Part shown: positions 1-6,269 of the stretch, one piece after another
Numbering within the stretch: the first letter of the stretch is position 1
Layout of the letters: each line of letters begins with the position of its first letter
Assembly (NCBI GenBank): GCA_016200385.1
Contig: JACQEV010000241.1
Coordinates: 1-7,443 of the forward strand
Length of the DNA: 7,443 bases
Direction: 5' to 3'
Origin: Candidatus Methylomirabilota bacterium
GTDB taxonomy: Bacteria > Methylomirabilota > Methylomirabilia > Methylomirabilales > Methylomirabilaceae
Position numbers and translations under genes: made by a program
Notes under the pieces: model-generated
Told to the model about the DNA's origin: nothing
The model's input: only the letters and a program-made list of their open reading frames with translations
Database searches by the model: none

Positions 1-241
1 GCGGTTCGCGAAACGGTGGGTCGTAGGGATGGCGCATTTCATAAGCTATCTGAGAGACGGTCGTGACATCCGGATCGAGTGGCTGATCGATGACGGCGAC
101 GAGCCTCTCGGATCGGAGAAGTAGAGCAAAGGCCAGAATCGCGAACATGGCTAAATTGACGAGGCGACCTTTCTCAGTCGCCCAATTCCTGCTTACTCGC
201 GTGAACATCGTCCGGGCCAGGCTTGACACAGGGAGACTCAT
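1..241 (-). CDS. N-terminus of a membrane protein, probably GT-C (PMT/ArnT-like) glycosyltransferase; cut by left edge
   Basis: A minus-strand frame is open from an ATG at 241-239 to the window edge, giving 80 residues; the C-terminus lies outside. Residues 1-26 are polar and basic, residues 27-42 (LVNLAMFAILAFALLL) form one membrane segment, and a non-cytoplasmic stretch follows with acidic residues D52, D56 and D58 and ends in HPYDPPFREP. A short cytoplasmic N-terminus, one helix, then an acidic loop is the usual start of GT-C enzymes, which use lipid-linked sugars outside the membrane; the YD..FREP-like ending is, from memory, common in EPS-locus membrane proteins of this type. The start is uncertain: the frame stays open upstream, a GTG lies directly before the ATG (244-242), and no good Shine-Dalgarno is visible. 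It starts 64 bp after the preceding glycosyltransferase, in the same direction. That it is coding is well supported by position and hydrophobicity; the family is an inference from 80 residues. Confidence 0.65.
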   Translation of the reverse strand, partial: MSLPVSSLARTMFTRVSRNWATEKGRLVNLAMFAILAFALLLRSERLVAVIDQPLDPDVTTVSQIAYEMRHPYDPPFREP

Positions 242-305
242 CACTAAATTAAACCATACAAACCCAACCAGGGCCGGCCGCTGGCCTCTGGCGGCGGGGG
301 TGGGC

Positions 306-1496
306 TCATGAAATGGTCCCTCCTGACGCATGCTTCTTGCTCACGTTGTCGGAACACTTCTCACCAACGAGGCGCTCGTACACGACCTCGTACTGCAGAA
401 CCATGGTTGAGAGATCAAAACGCTCAGCCACGCGATGGCGCCCAGCCTCCCCGAATCTCGCAGCCTCAACAGGATGCTCCAAAAGCCAACGGATGGCCTC
501 GGCCAGGGCTGCCGGGTCCTTCGGCGGGACGAGGATTCCGGTCTCTCCGTGGACGACTGCCTCGGGGACCCCACCCACCCGACTTGCCACGACTGGCTTC
601 CTCGCCGCCATGGCCTCCAAGACCGCGTTGGGGAATCCTTCTTCAAGGGACGGAAGCACGACCACGTCCATGAGCGCGAGAAGCCGCGGGACATCCGGCC
701 GACTCCCAAGAAACAGCACATCGCTTTCGAGCTCGAGTCCCTTGGCGAGAGCCATGAGCTCTCCTCGGAGAGGCCCCTCACCGATCAACAGGAACTTGGT
801 CGCGGGATGCTTCCGCTTGATTTCCTGGCAGGCCCTGAGAAAGAAGCCATGCCCCTTGTAGTGGATGAGGTTCGCGACGACACCGATGACCCTTGCTCGC
901 TCCGGGATCCCCAGCGAGGTCCTGAGAGCCGTTTCAGGCTGGACATCGTATAGGGAAAGATCAACCCCGTTGTGGATCACCCTGATCCTGGAAGGCTCAA
1001 CCTTCTCCTCGCGGATCACATCTTCTTTCACCGCTTCTGAATTCGCCACGATCAGGTCCGTCATCTGATTAGCAAGCCGTTCAAGGAAAAGATCGTGCGG
1101 CTTATTGGCCTTGAAGTGTCCGAGCCCCCGCCGGCTGGCAATGACAATGGGTACCCCTGCCATCTTCGCCGCATAGGTACCGATGATGTAGGCCCAGAAG
1201 AGAATGCAATGGATGATGTCCGGCCGCTCACGTTTGATAAACAGAACGAGCCGGCCGAGTTGAAGGAGAACCCGAGGAAGATGGCGGAAGAAGGAAAGGC
1301 CCCGAAAGCTCACGATCTCCACTCTCACCCCATGCTTCGTCAGCTCGTCTCGCAAGGCACCATGTTTGGAAAGGCAGCAGACGACGGGATTAAACCTGGA
1401 ACGGTCCAGGCCCACGGCCAGCTTTATAAGCTGCTGCTCTGATCCCCCGATGTCCAAGGAGCCGATGATGTATAAGATCTTATTAACCGTCCGCAT
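306..1496 (-). CDS. GT4-family glycosyltransferase (GT-B fold)
   Basis: A 396-residue retaining glycosyltransferase, normal length for family GT4. It would transfer a sugar from a nucleotide-sugar donor to a growing lipid-linked glycan on the cytoplasmic face of the inner membrane. The N-terminal acceptor domain opens with KILYIIGSLDIGGSEQQL (residues 6-23), the usual first strand and glycine loop of GT4 enzymes. The C-terminal donor domain starts near residue 200, with VANLIHYKGH (207-216), the strand KFLLIGEGPLRGEL (234-247) and the donor-site segment EEGFPNAVLEA (285-295), which contains the E-x7-E pair E286/E294. The loop lysine K214 is present; the position often held by Arg is Asn (N209), as in the GT4 subgroup with ANL..VKGH. 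The ATG at 1496 fits the family N-terminus, but its upstream GGAAGG lies about 13 nt away, so initiation may be weak. Donor and acceptor cannot be read from sequence. A 201-bp gap holding a GT4 relic precedes it. Confidence 0.93.
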   Translation of the reverse strand: MRTVNKILYIIGSLDIGGSEQQLIKLAVGLDRSRFNPVVCCLSKHGALRDELTKHGVRVEIVSFRGLSFFRHLPRVLLQLGRLVLFIKRERPDIIHCILFWAYIIGTYAAKMAGVPIVIASRRGLGHFKANKPHDLFLERLANQMTDLIVANSEAVKEDVIREEKVEPSRIRVIHNGVDLSLYDVQPETALRTSLGIPERARVIGVVANLIHYKGHGFFLRACQEIKRKHPATKFLLIGEGPLRGELMALAKGLELESDVLFLGSRPDVPRLLALMDVVVLPSLEEGFPNAVLEAMAARKPVVASRVGGVPEAVVHGETGILVPPKDPAALAEAIRWLLEHPVEAARFGEAGRHRVAERFDLSTMVLQYEVVYERLVGEKCSDNVSKKHASGGTIS

Positions 1497-1545
1497 CTCG
1501 CATCATGGGCCTTCCGTAAATCCTCATTCGTCCCCATCGGCTCTG

Positions 1546-1635
1546 GCCCTCTGACATCGCGGTCGAGGCATCCAGCCACTGCCAACGGCTGGGGCCCTCG
1601 CCGCGGACGTTCAGTGTCCCGATCACAAACAGAAC
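1546..1635 (-). pseudogene. Decayed N-terminus of a third GT4 glycosyltransferase
   Basis: In the gap between the two intact glycosyltransferases, one minus-strand frame encodes VLFVIGTLNVRGEG from about 1635 to 1594. The frame one step away then encodes PQPLAVAGCLDRD from about 1594 to 1556, followed by VRGP to about 1546. Joined at the G/C run near 1591-1599 by a single -1 shift, they line up without gaps with residues 7-37 of the neighbouring GT4 enzyme: VLFVIGTLN with ILYIIGSLD, and AGCLDRD with AVGLDRS. The codons differ throughout, so this is not a recent duplication of the neighbour but the remains of a divergent homologue. No GT4 similarity is visible beyond about 1546 in any frame, and no plausible start lies directly upstream. 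I read it as a relic of a deleted or replaced glycosyltransferase; a sequencing error could explain the frameshift but not the missing rest of the gene. Confidence 0.5.
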
Positions 1636-1697
1636 ACAAGCGGAACCGCCGGCGCCCTGGCCAGCGGTCACCGGCCTAATAGTTCGTGCCGGGCAGA

Positions 1698-2885
1698 TTA
1701 GCGGCTGCGGAAACCGTTTCGGCAACTCCGGAAGCACTCTTCGTATTGGTCGGTCATCCGCTCCAAAGAGAAGCGGGAACCGACGCTCTCCCGCGCCGCC
1801 CGCCCTAACCGCGCACGGAGCTCAGGGGAGGCCAACAGTCGACATGTGGCCTCACGCAAGGCAACGGGATTGTCGGGATCCACAAGCAACCCATCCTTCC
1901 CATGAGTCACGATGTCTATGCATCCGCCGATCCGGGAGGCGACGCACGGCAATCCCGTCGCCATCGCTTCCAGAAGGGCGTTGGGCATGCCTTCACCCAC
2001 CGAGGGAAGGACGAAGATGTCGCACGCCCGTAGGTAGGGTGCGACGTCCTTCACTAGGCCGAGGAACAGGATGCGATCCGACAAGCCGACGTGTCGGGCG
2101 GACAGCTGTAACTCAGCCCGCAGAGGACCATCCCCCATGACGAGCAACCGGGCGCCTTGAGGCCCTGCCAACAGTGGCTGCACCGCCTCCAGCAGCGCGT
2201 GCAATCCCTTCTGCGGATCCAGGCGTCCGGCGAAAGCCATTAGCAACCCGGGCGGCAGTCCTAGCCGTCGTCGTGCCTCAAACGATCGCGCCGCAGGGTC
2301 GGGACTAAAGTGGTTCAGGTCCACCCCGTTGGGAATCCGCATGATTCGTTTCGCAGAGAAGCCGGCTTCTATCAGCTCCTCACACAGCTCGTTGCTGTTG
2401 CCAATGAAGGCATCGGCCCGCGCAATTGTTCGGACTACTCCACTGATGGTGAGACCGTCAAAGCCCGAGAGCAGCGGCCACACCCGGAACCGCCTCAGCC
2501 GCGCCAGATCTCCGTAATAGCCGGCACACGCAGGGCGCACCACGACGGGCAGACCGTGAAGTGAACGGGTGAGGACTGCCGCAAAAGCATCCAGGTAGAG
2601 GTGCGTGACGTGGATCACATCGAAGTCATGTCGATGGGCGAAGAGGAATCGGGCCACGCTAATGACGTACGTCAGTCCGAACAAGGGGCCCAAGTCGACC
2701 GTCCGGATGGCGCGGATGACTGGTATCCCGTCCACGATCTCCTGTTTGGGCAAGCCGCCCAGTTGCCTGGTGAGCACCATCACCTGATGGCCGCGAGCGA
2801 GCAGCATCCTTGCCAGCGCATGGGCTTGCCGCTCTGCCCCACCCACCTCGGGGAAGAAGCGCGAAATGACCAAACAAACCCTCAT
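1698..2885 (-). CDS. GT4-family glycosyltransferase (GT-B fold)
   Basis: A 395-residue GT4 glycosyltransferase that would add a sugar from a nucleotide-sugar donor to the lipid-linked repeat unit in the cytoplasm. From the chosen start the N-terminus reads MRVCLVISRFFPEVGGAERQ, the standard GT4 opening with its glycine loop at residues 15-16. The donor domain begins near residue 210 and carries AGRLDPQKG (219-227), with R221 and K226 in the phosphate-binding positions, LLVMGDGPLRAEL (247-259), and VGEGMPNALLEA (296-307) with the E-x7-E pair E298/E306. The frame is open another 40 codons upstream, but these overlap the methyltransferase gene and lack family similarity. The ATG at 2885 has AAGGG eight bases upstream, overlapping the TAA of the methyltransferase, and only 11 bp separate the genes, so the two are probably translationally coupled. 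It is clearly different in sequence from the other GT4 enzyme. Specificity is unknown. Confidence 0.94.
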   Translation of the reverse strand: MRVCLVISRFFPEVGGAERQAHALARMLLARGHQVMVLTRQLGGLPKQEIVDGIPVIRAIRTVDLGPLFGLTYVISVARFLFAHRHDFDVIHVTHLYLDAFAAVLTRSLHGLPVVVRPACAGYYGDLARLRRFRVWPLLSGFDGLTISGVVRTIARADAFIGNSNELCEELIEAGFSAKRIMRIPNGVDLNHFSPDPAARSFEARRRLGLPPGLLMAFAGRLDPQKGLHALLEAVQPLLAGPQGARLLVMGDGPLRAELQLSARHVGLSDRILFLGLVKDVAPYLRACDIFVLPSVGEGMPNALLEAMATGLPCVASRIGGCIDIVTHGKDGLLVDPDNPVALREATCRLLASPELRARLGRAARESVGSRFSLERMTDQYEECFRSCRNGFRSR

Positions 2886-2893
2886 GCGTCGTG

Positions 2894-2898
2894 CCCTT
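2894..2898 (-). promoter_or_regulatory. Ribosome binding site of the second GT4 gene, overlapping the methyltransferase stop
   Basis: On the minus strand AAGGG lies eight bases before the ATG at 2885 and shares its two A residues with the TAA that ends the methyltransferase gene. It decides the start at 2885 over the longer open frame and points to termination-reinitiation coupling. Confidence 0.65.
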
Positions 2899-3934
2899 AG
2901 GAATGGGGCTTTCGGCCCATGAAGTAGAAACCGCATGCGATCCGGTGTGCTTTCTCCCGCCGTGTCAAGAACCGATCCAAATAGCGGATCCACCAGGTAA
3001 ACCACCCTGCTACCATGTAGGCCAGCGAGTAGCCGCGTCCACGGTCAAAGAAAAGCAGGGCCAAGTACTCCCGCAGGATCCATGCGACAGAAGAGCTAGG
3101 CCCCCCGGATACGCCGGAATCAAGCCGCTGGAACGCCGAAAGAAGTTCCTGCAGGCCGACATGAGTCAGCCGTCGGAAATCCTGGTGCGTTCCACTGGCC
3201 GGGTGGTAACCCTGGATGAACGGCACGGCGATGTATATCAGGCCTCCCGTGCGAAGAACTCTCCAGATCTCGCGCGTTACGGCCTCTGCATCGTTAACAT
3301 GTTCCAGAACTCCCGTGCAGATCACACCATCCAGGACGCCGTCGCCGAAGGGGAGGCGGTGACCGTCACCCATAAGCCCTACGTGCGGATACTTGTCGAT
3401 GTCCATCGGGATCACAGTCGGACCCCACCACCGGCTACCCGATCCCAGATCCAGAATTGCTGCCTCGCCCCCCAAGTTCTGGATCATTGCGCGGATGCGT
3501 CTGTCCTGATCCGGATCGTATGACGTCCCACCGGGCGAGGCCGCTTGCAGGAACCTCCTGAACCAGACGCTCCACCAGCGCTGCGGCCGTCCTGCAGTGG
3601 GGTCGGGATCGCATCCCGCGGCCAGCAGTGCCCGCGAGCTTTCGGTCAGCATAACCGGAACTCCTCCAGCCGTGGAATATGCCGCCCCACATCCGAGACA
3701 AGCGAGGGCTGCCCCCGCGGGGTTGATCTCCAGCGATCCCCAACACGCCGGACATGCCAGCAATTGAACCAGCCTGTCAAACGGCATGCCATGCCGCTGC
3801 CGCCCCTTGCGTGTGAGAGCAGTCAACGCCTCATCGGCCGCCGCCTGCCCCGACCCCACCTTACCAAGTCTTCTCACCACCTGAGGAAGCTGCCACATCC
3901 TTTCATGCCCAGAAGAACTGCGCAGCAAGCGCAT
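2897..3934 (-). CDS. Class I SAM-dependent methyltransferase with N-terminal Trm112-like zinc ribbon
   Basis: A 345-residue protein with two modules. Residues about 53-97 form a Trm112-like zinc ribbon, with C61-P-A-C64 and C79-L-G-C82 followed by AAYSTAGGVPVML. Residues about 155-260 form a class I methyltransferase: motif I is LDLGSGS (161-167), the acidic end of the second strand is MDID (177-180), GDGHRLPF (189-196) follows, and the Methyltransf_11-type motif VICTGVLEHV is at 204-213. Residues 285-325 are hydrophobic and aromatic and could contact the membrane. Proteins of this layout are common in glycan loci, where they probably methylate a sugar or lipid intermediate; the substrate is unknown. 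The ATG at 3934 is preferred because GGGAGG lies seven bases upstream; this adds a basic 49-residue N-terminal extension before the alternative ATG at 3787, which would start just ahead of the zinc ribbon. It lies 114 bp after the flippase and 11 bp before the next GT4 gene. Confidence 0.9.
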   Translation of the reverse strand: MRLLRSSSGHERMWQLPQVVRRLGKVGSGQAAADEALTALTRKGRQRHGMPFDRLVQLLACPACWGSLEINPAGAALACLGCGAAYSTAGGVPVMLTESSRALLAAGCDPDPTAGRPQRWWSVWFRRFLQAASPGGTSYDPDQDRRIRAMIQNLGGEAAILDLGSGSRWWGPTVIPMDIDKYPHVGLMGDGHRLPFGDGVLDGVICTGVLEHVNDAEAVTREIWRVLRTGGLIYIAVPFIQGYHPASGTHQDFRRLTHVGLQELLSAFQRLDSGVSGGPSSSVAWILREYLALLFFDRGRGYSLAYMVAGWFTWWIRYLDRFLTRREKAHRIACGFYFMGRKPHS

Positions 3935-3941
3935 TCAGAAG

Positions 3942-3947
3942 CCTCCC
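3942..3947 (-). promoter_or_regulatory. Strong Shine-Dalgarno for the methyltransferase (start at 3934)
   Basis: The minus strand reads GGGAGG, then the seven-base spacer CTTCTGA, then ATG at 3934. The in-frame alternatives are worse: the ATG at 3898 has AAAGG with no spacer, and the ATG at 3787 has AAGGGG about 15 bases away. This supports the long N-terminus. Confidence 0.65.
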
Positions 3948-4048
3948 GGCGTCTGCAGTGTTGAAGTACGACGCCCCATAGAACGGCCCGCCCCACCCCT
4001 TGTCACCGCGAACATACAAGATACACAGGCAGATCATCCACATGGGGT

Positions 4049-5455
4049 TCAGGCTCTGGGAAAAGTGTACTCCTGTCTCCCACGCCGGAACCAGCCCCAT
4101 GGGCCAATCTTCAAAGCACGGCGGAGCGTGCGGGTGTCCTCCGGCACCCACGCTATGGCCTCCCACAACCTTAGGCCGCTCACACGGACTGCCCAGGTCA
4201 GGAACAGCGCGGCGCTGAGGGCGTAGGATGCCGTCGAGGCCAGTGCGGCGCCCACGATTCCCCATCGAGGAATCCACACGAGATTCAGAGCGATGTTCAA
4301 GATGACGGCTCCTCCCAAGATGCCGGACATGCGTAGCGGATGATTCAGACGCAAGAGGTAAGCCCCGCAGACCCGCTGAACGCTGTAGCAGACCACGCCG
4401 GGCAAGAGGGCGAGGAGTGCGGGAATCGCGGGAAGGAAGGGTACCCCGTAGGCAAGTCGCACAGCAGGATAGGAGACCAGGGCCAGACTCGCCCCCGCAA
4501 GAAGGGCCAGGAAGAAATTGAAGCGGCAAGCGCGGAGCGTGATGCGGCCTGACTCGGCCGCGGAGCTCTCCACCTGATGAGGCAAGCAGGCCACCGCCAC
4601 TGCGTCCGTTATCATCCAGATGGATTCTGCTGCCACGACGGCCAGGGTGTAGAGTCCAACCGCCGCAAGCCCTGAGAAGCGCTCAAGCAGGAACACATCA
4701 GCTCGGAGTTGGAGAAACACCATTACCAGCCCGAGATGCAAACTCAACCCGAATCGCAGTGATCGACGGAGCAATTCCGGGATGCAACGAGGAAGTAGCA
4801 AGGTCGGTTCCCCCAGCGCCCGCGCCGTCAGGGCCCAGTGGAGGGCCCCCACTCCGGACGCGATCGAGACGACCGCGAGGACGGTGAGCCTACCGACCAT
4901 GGCGAAGATCCCGATCGCGCACGCCTGGACGCTCGCCGAGACGAGCGCCACTCGGTTCACGGCGCGCATGCGGTGCGTGATTTGGAGCAGACCTGTTAGA
5001 TGGATTTGGTGAACATTGAAGGGGACCACCATCAGGGCAGCCAGCAATACAGCCGGTGGCACGCCACCAACGCCGGCTGGCCGAATGCCTAGCGAGACCA
5101 CTGTGACCAGCAGGCTGATCCCCGCCGCGACGGATGCCACGAACCCGCTGTTGGCTGCGAGATCAGCCAGTGAGTACCGTTGGCCACTGAACAGGTGGAC
5201 GTTTGCTTGCTCGAGGCTCGCGTGCAAAGTCGTGATGAGCATGCTGGCCAGCACCACCGGGTATACATACGCCCCTCGTCCTTCGGGCCCAAGTGTCCGC
5301 GCAATGAGAATGCTTATCCCCACCCCCAGCGCCGCCATCACGAGCCGGACCGTAAACGTTTCCATTGAGGTCGTAAGCATGTCCGGCCGATCCTCGTTCA
5401 CGATACCCATGTGACATGCCTTAGTAGGCAAGCGAGCGCCAGTGGCTTGGCCCAC
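4049..5455 (-). CDS. Polysaccharide/oligosaccharide flippase (Wzx-like, MOP superfamily)
   Basis: A 468-residue integral membrane protein of the size and hydrophobic pattern of Wzx-like flippases, which move undecaprenyl-linked glycan units from the cytoplasmic to the periplasmic side of the inner membrane. Many hydrophobic segments are visible, from about residue 36 to 425. Family landmarks are the first-helix region LVMAALGVGISILIARTLGPEGRG (38-61, the motif LGPEGRG following helix 1), RADVFLLERFSGLAAVGLYT (251-270), which matches the central repeat boundary of this family, and IPRWGIVGAALASTASY (395-411) near the end. The final 40 residues are polar and basic, as expected for a cytoplasmic tail. 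The start is GTG at 5455, chosen because AAGGAG lies seven bases upstream; ATG at 5410 with AAGG eight bases upstream is a realistic alternative that would shorten the polar N-terminus by 15 residues. It follows the regulator by 101 bp and is the first transport gene of the locus. Confidence 0.92.
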   Translation of the reverse strand: MGQATGARLPTKACHMGIVNEDRPDMLTTSMETFTVRLVMAALGVGISILIARTLGPEGRGAYVYPVVLASMLITTLHASLEQANVHLFSGQRYSLADLAANSGFVASVAAGISLLVTVVSLGIRPAGVGGVPPAVLLAALMVVPFNVHQIHLTGLLQITHRMRAVNRVALVSASVQACAIGIFAMVGRLTVLAVVSIASGVGALHWALTARALGEPTLLLPRCIPELLRRSLRFGLSLHLGLVMVFLQLRADVFLLERFSGLAAVGLYTLAVVAAESIWMITDAVAVACLPHQVESSAAESGRITLRACRFNFFLALLAGASLALVSYPAVRLAYGVPFLPAIPALLALLPGVVCYSVQRVCGAYLLRLNHPLRMSGILGGAVILNIALNLVWIPRWGIVGAALASTASYALSAALFLTWAVRVSGLRLWEAIAWVPEDTRTLRRALKIGPWGWFRRGRQEYTFPRA

Positions 5456-5462
5456 CGATAGT

Positions 5463-5468
5463 CTCCTT
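5463..5468 (-). promoter_or_regulatory. Shine-Dalgarno deciding a GTG start for the flippase
   Basis: On the minus strand AAGGAG (inside AAAAGGAG) is followed by the seven-base spacer ACTATCG and then GTG at 5455. The match and spacing are near ideal, which makes this non-ATG codon the best start even though an in-frame ATG with a weaker AAGG lies 15 codons downstream. Confidence 0.6.
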
Positions 5469-5501
5469 TTGCGAGTAGGTAAATCCAGCAGCCACGCGAA
5501 G

Positions 5502-5513
5502 GTTCTTTAGAAC
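5502..5513 (+). repeat. Small inverted repeat in the regulator-flippase gap
   Basis: GTTCT-TT-AGAAC has perfect 5-bp arms and a 2-bp centre, and lies in the 101-bp gap between the regulator stop and the flippase start. The GTTC/GAAC half-sites recall those of the palindrome in front of the regulator, but the spacing differs. A site this short can arise by chance. Confidence 0.25.
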
Positions 5514-5556
5514 GTCGGACGAAGCGCAAGCGCGCCCCAGCAACACCCATCCTTCC

Positions 5557-6141
5557 TCACACCTTCAGGGTGACGACCGCGTCGCCCGGAATCCCCAGCT
5601 CCTCAAGTCGCCGCCGGGAAGCCTCGCCATCGCCAAAGCTGGTGACTACAACGCAATCGTACTCCAACTTCGGCAGCATGCTGGGGTCAAGGACCGTATG
5701 ATCAAGGAAGCGGCTTCCGGCATGGTCCGCGTCCACGACACCGACGAGCTCAAGGTCTATCTCACGCGCGCAGAGATACGCCAGTTCGGCGGCCTCGCCC
5801 ACGCCGTAGAACACCATCCGCTTCCGGCCCTGAGCAGCCAGTGCGTAGAACCGAGCGCGTAGGATGGCGCGAGCCCGCTGATAGAGCTGCAGCGAGTACT
5901 GCAAGTATTCGTAAGTCAGGCGGGATTTTTCCGCGATGCCTTGTGGGGTGATCAGGTAGCGGATGCGATTCTTTTGTATGTTGACGACCTTGACGTACCC
6001 CTTCTTCACAAGGCGTTTCAGGTACAGGTTCGTCAGTCCGAGCGCAATGTCCAGTCTCTTCGACAGTCCCCGTTGGGTCACGGCCTCGCTGGTTTCGATC
6101 TCACTCAGCAGCCGAAGGTCTCGCAGGTGGTCCGCTCTCAT
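5557..6141 (-). CDS. EPS-associated MarR-type winged-helix regulator fused to a Rossmann-like domain
   Basis: A 194-residue cytoplasmic protein with two parts. Residues 1-75 form a winged helix: VTQRGLSKRLDIALGLTNLYLKRLVKKGYV (21-50) is the helix-turn-helix with recognition helix, and KVVNIQKNRIRYLITPQGI (51-69) is the wing and start of the next helix. This matches the short EPS-associated MarR-type regulators found in exopolysaccharide loci, including the LTPEGI-like element and the basic helix after it. Residues 76-105 look like a long helical linker. Residues 107-194 form a Rossmann-like alpha/beta unit: KRMVFYGVGEAAELAYL has the GxGxxAE nucleotide-binding type loop, ELVGVVDAD is the second strand, and DCVVVTSFGD with GIPGDAVVTL closes the sheet. 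Such domains occur in PglD-, CapD- and CoA-binding-like proteins. I infer that a nucleotide-linked ligand could control DNA binding, but no ligand can be read from sequence. The ATG at 6141 has AGGAAGG seven bases upstream. The gene heads the EPS locus. Confidence 0.88.
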   Translation of the reverse strand: MRADHLRDLRLLSEIETSEAVTQRGLSKRLDIALGLTNLYLKRLVKKGYVKVVNIQKNRIRYLITPQGIAEKSRLTYEYLQYSLQLYQRARAILRARFYALAAQGRKRMVFYGVGEAAELAYLCAREIDLELVGVVDADHAGSRFLDHTVLDPSMLPKLEYDCVVVTSFGDGEASRRRLEELGIPGDAVVTLKV

Positions 6142-6148
6142 TTCCGGG

Positions 6149-6155
6149 CCTTCCT
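6149..6155 (-). promoter_or_regulatory. Ribosome binding site of the regulator
   Basis: On the minus strand AGGAAGG lies seven bases (CCCGGAA) before the ATG at 6141, which fixes the start of the regulator. It sits just inside the inverted repeat at 6164-6177. Confidence 0.65.
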
Positions 6156-6163
6156 CCGCCTTT

Positions 6164-6177
6164 CACCAACAGTGGTG
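6164..6177. repeat. Inverted repeat directly upstream of the regulator
   Basis: CACCA-ACAG-TGGTG has perfect 5-bp arms around a 4-base centre; further TTT/AAA flanks pair if one base is bulged. It lies 22-36 bp before the regulator start codon, where a bound protein or an mRNA hairpin could block expression. Chance occurrence is possible. Confidence 0.3.
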
Positions 6178-6186
6178 GAAAACGCG

Positions 6187-6203
6187 TGTTCACAATTTGA
6201 ACA
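6187..6203. promoter_or_regulatory. 17-bp palindrome, candidate operator of the regulator
   Basis: TGTTCA-CAATT-TGAACA has perfect 6-bp arms and a 5-bp AT-rich centre, centred 54 bp before the regulator start. Length and form suit a site for a dimeric winged-helix protein of the MarR type, so autoregulation of the EPS operon is a reasonable inference. The palindrome overlaps the first copy of the direct repeat at 6193-6208. No convincing -10 box is seen next to it: TTGTTC at -35 spacing pairs only with a poor TTTCCA. Confidence 0.4.
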
Positions 6204-6208
6204 ACCGT
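6193..6208. repeat. 16-bp direct repeat, copy 1
   Basis: CAATTTGAACAACCGT recurs at 6270-6285 with 14 of 16 bases identical. This copy contains the right arm of the palindrome at 6187-6203. Confidence 0.5.
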
Positions 6209-6269
6209 GGCCAAAAAAAAAGACGAACACGTTTCACGATAAAGGCCCAGCAAGTACCGTGCCACTCAC

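Noticed and set aside
274..288. GGCC-rich palindromic stretch after the left GT4 gene as terminator
   Set aside because: The sequence can fold in short GC stems but has no T run on either side and sits in generally GC-rich DNA.
90..311. 73-residue plus-strand open frame at the left end
   Set aside because: It is antisense to the better supported membrane protein frame, has low-complexity basic composition and no recognisable domain.
2886..3005. Extra 40 N-terminal codons of the second GT4 gene
   Set aside because: They overlap the 3' end of the methyltransferase gene and precede the canonical GT4 opening MRVCLVISRF, which has its own ribosome binding site.
3903..4529. 208-residue minus-strand frame overlapping the flippase and methyltransferase
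   Set aside because: Most of it is a shifted frame of the flippase C-terminus with Arg/Ser/Gly/Pro-rich composition; only the part in the gap 3935-4048 is worth a look and is listed as a weak finding.
6213..6221. Run of nine T on the minus strand as intrinsic terminator of cobA-hemD
   Set aside because: The only hairpin directly before it (ACG-TGTT-CGT) has three base pairs, and the larger ACCGT/ACGGT dyad at 6256-6285 lies about 35 bp from the T run. Too weak to call a terminator.
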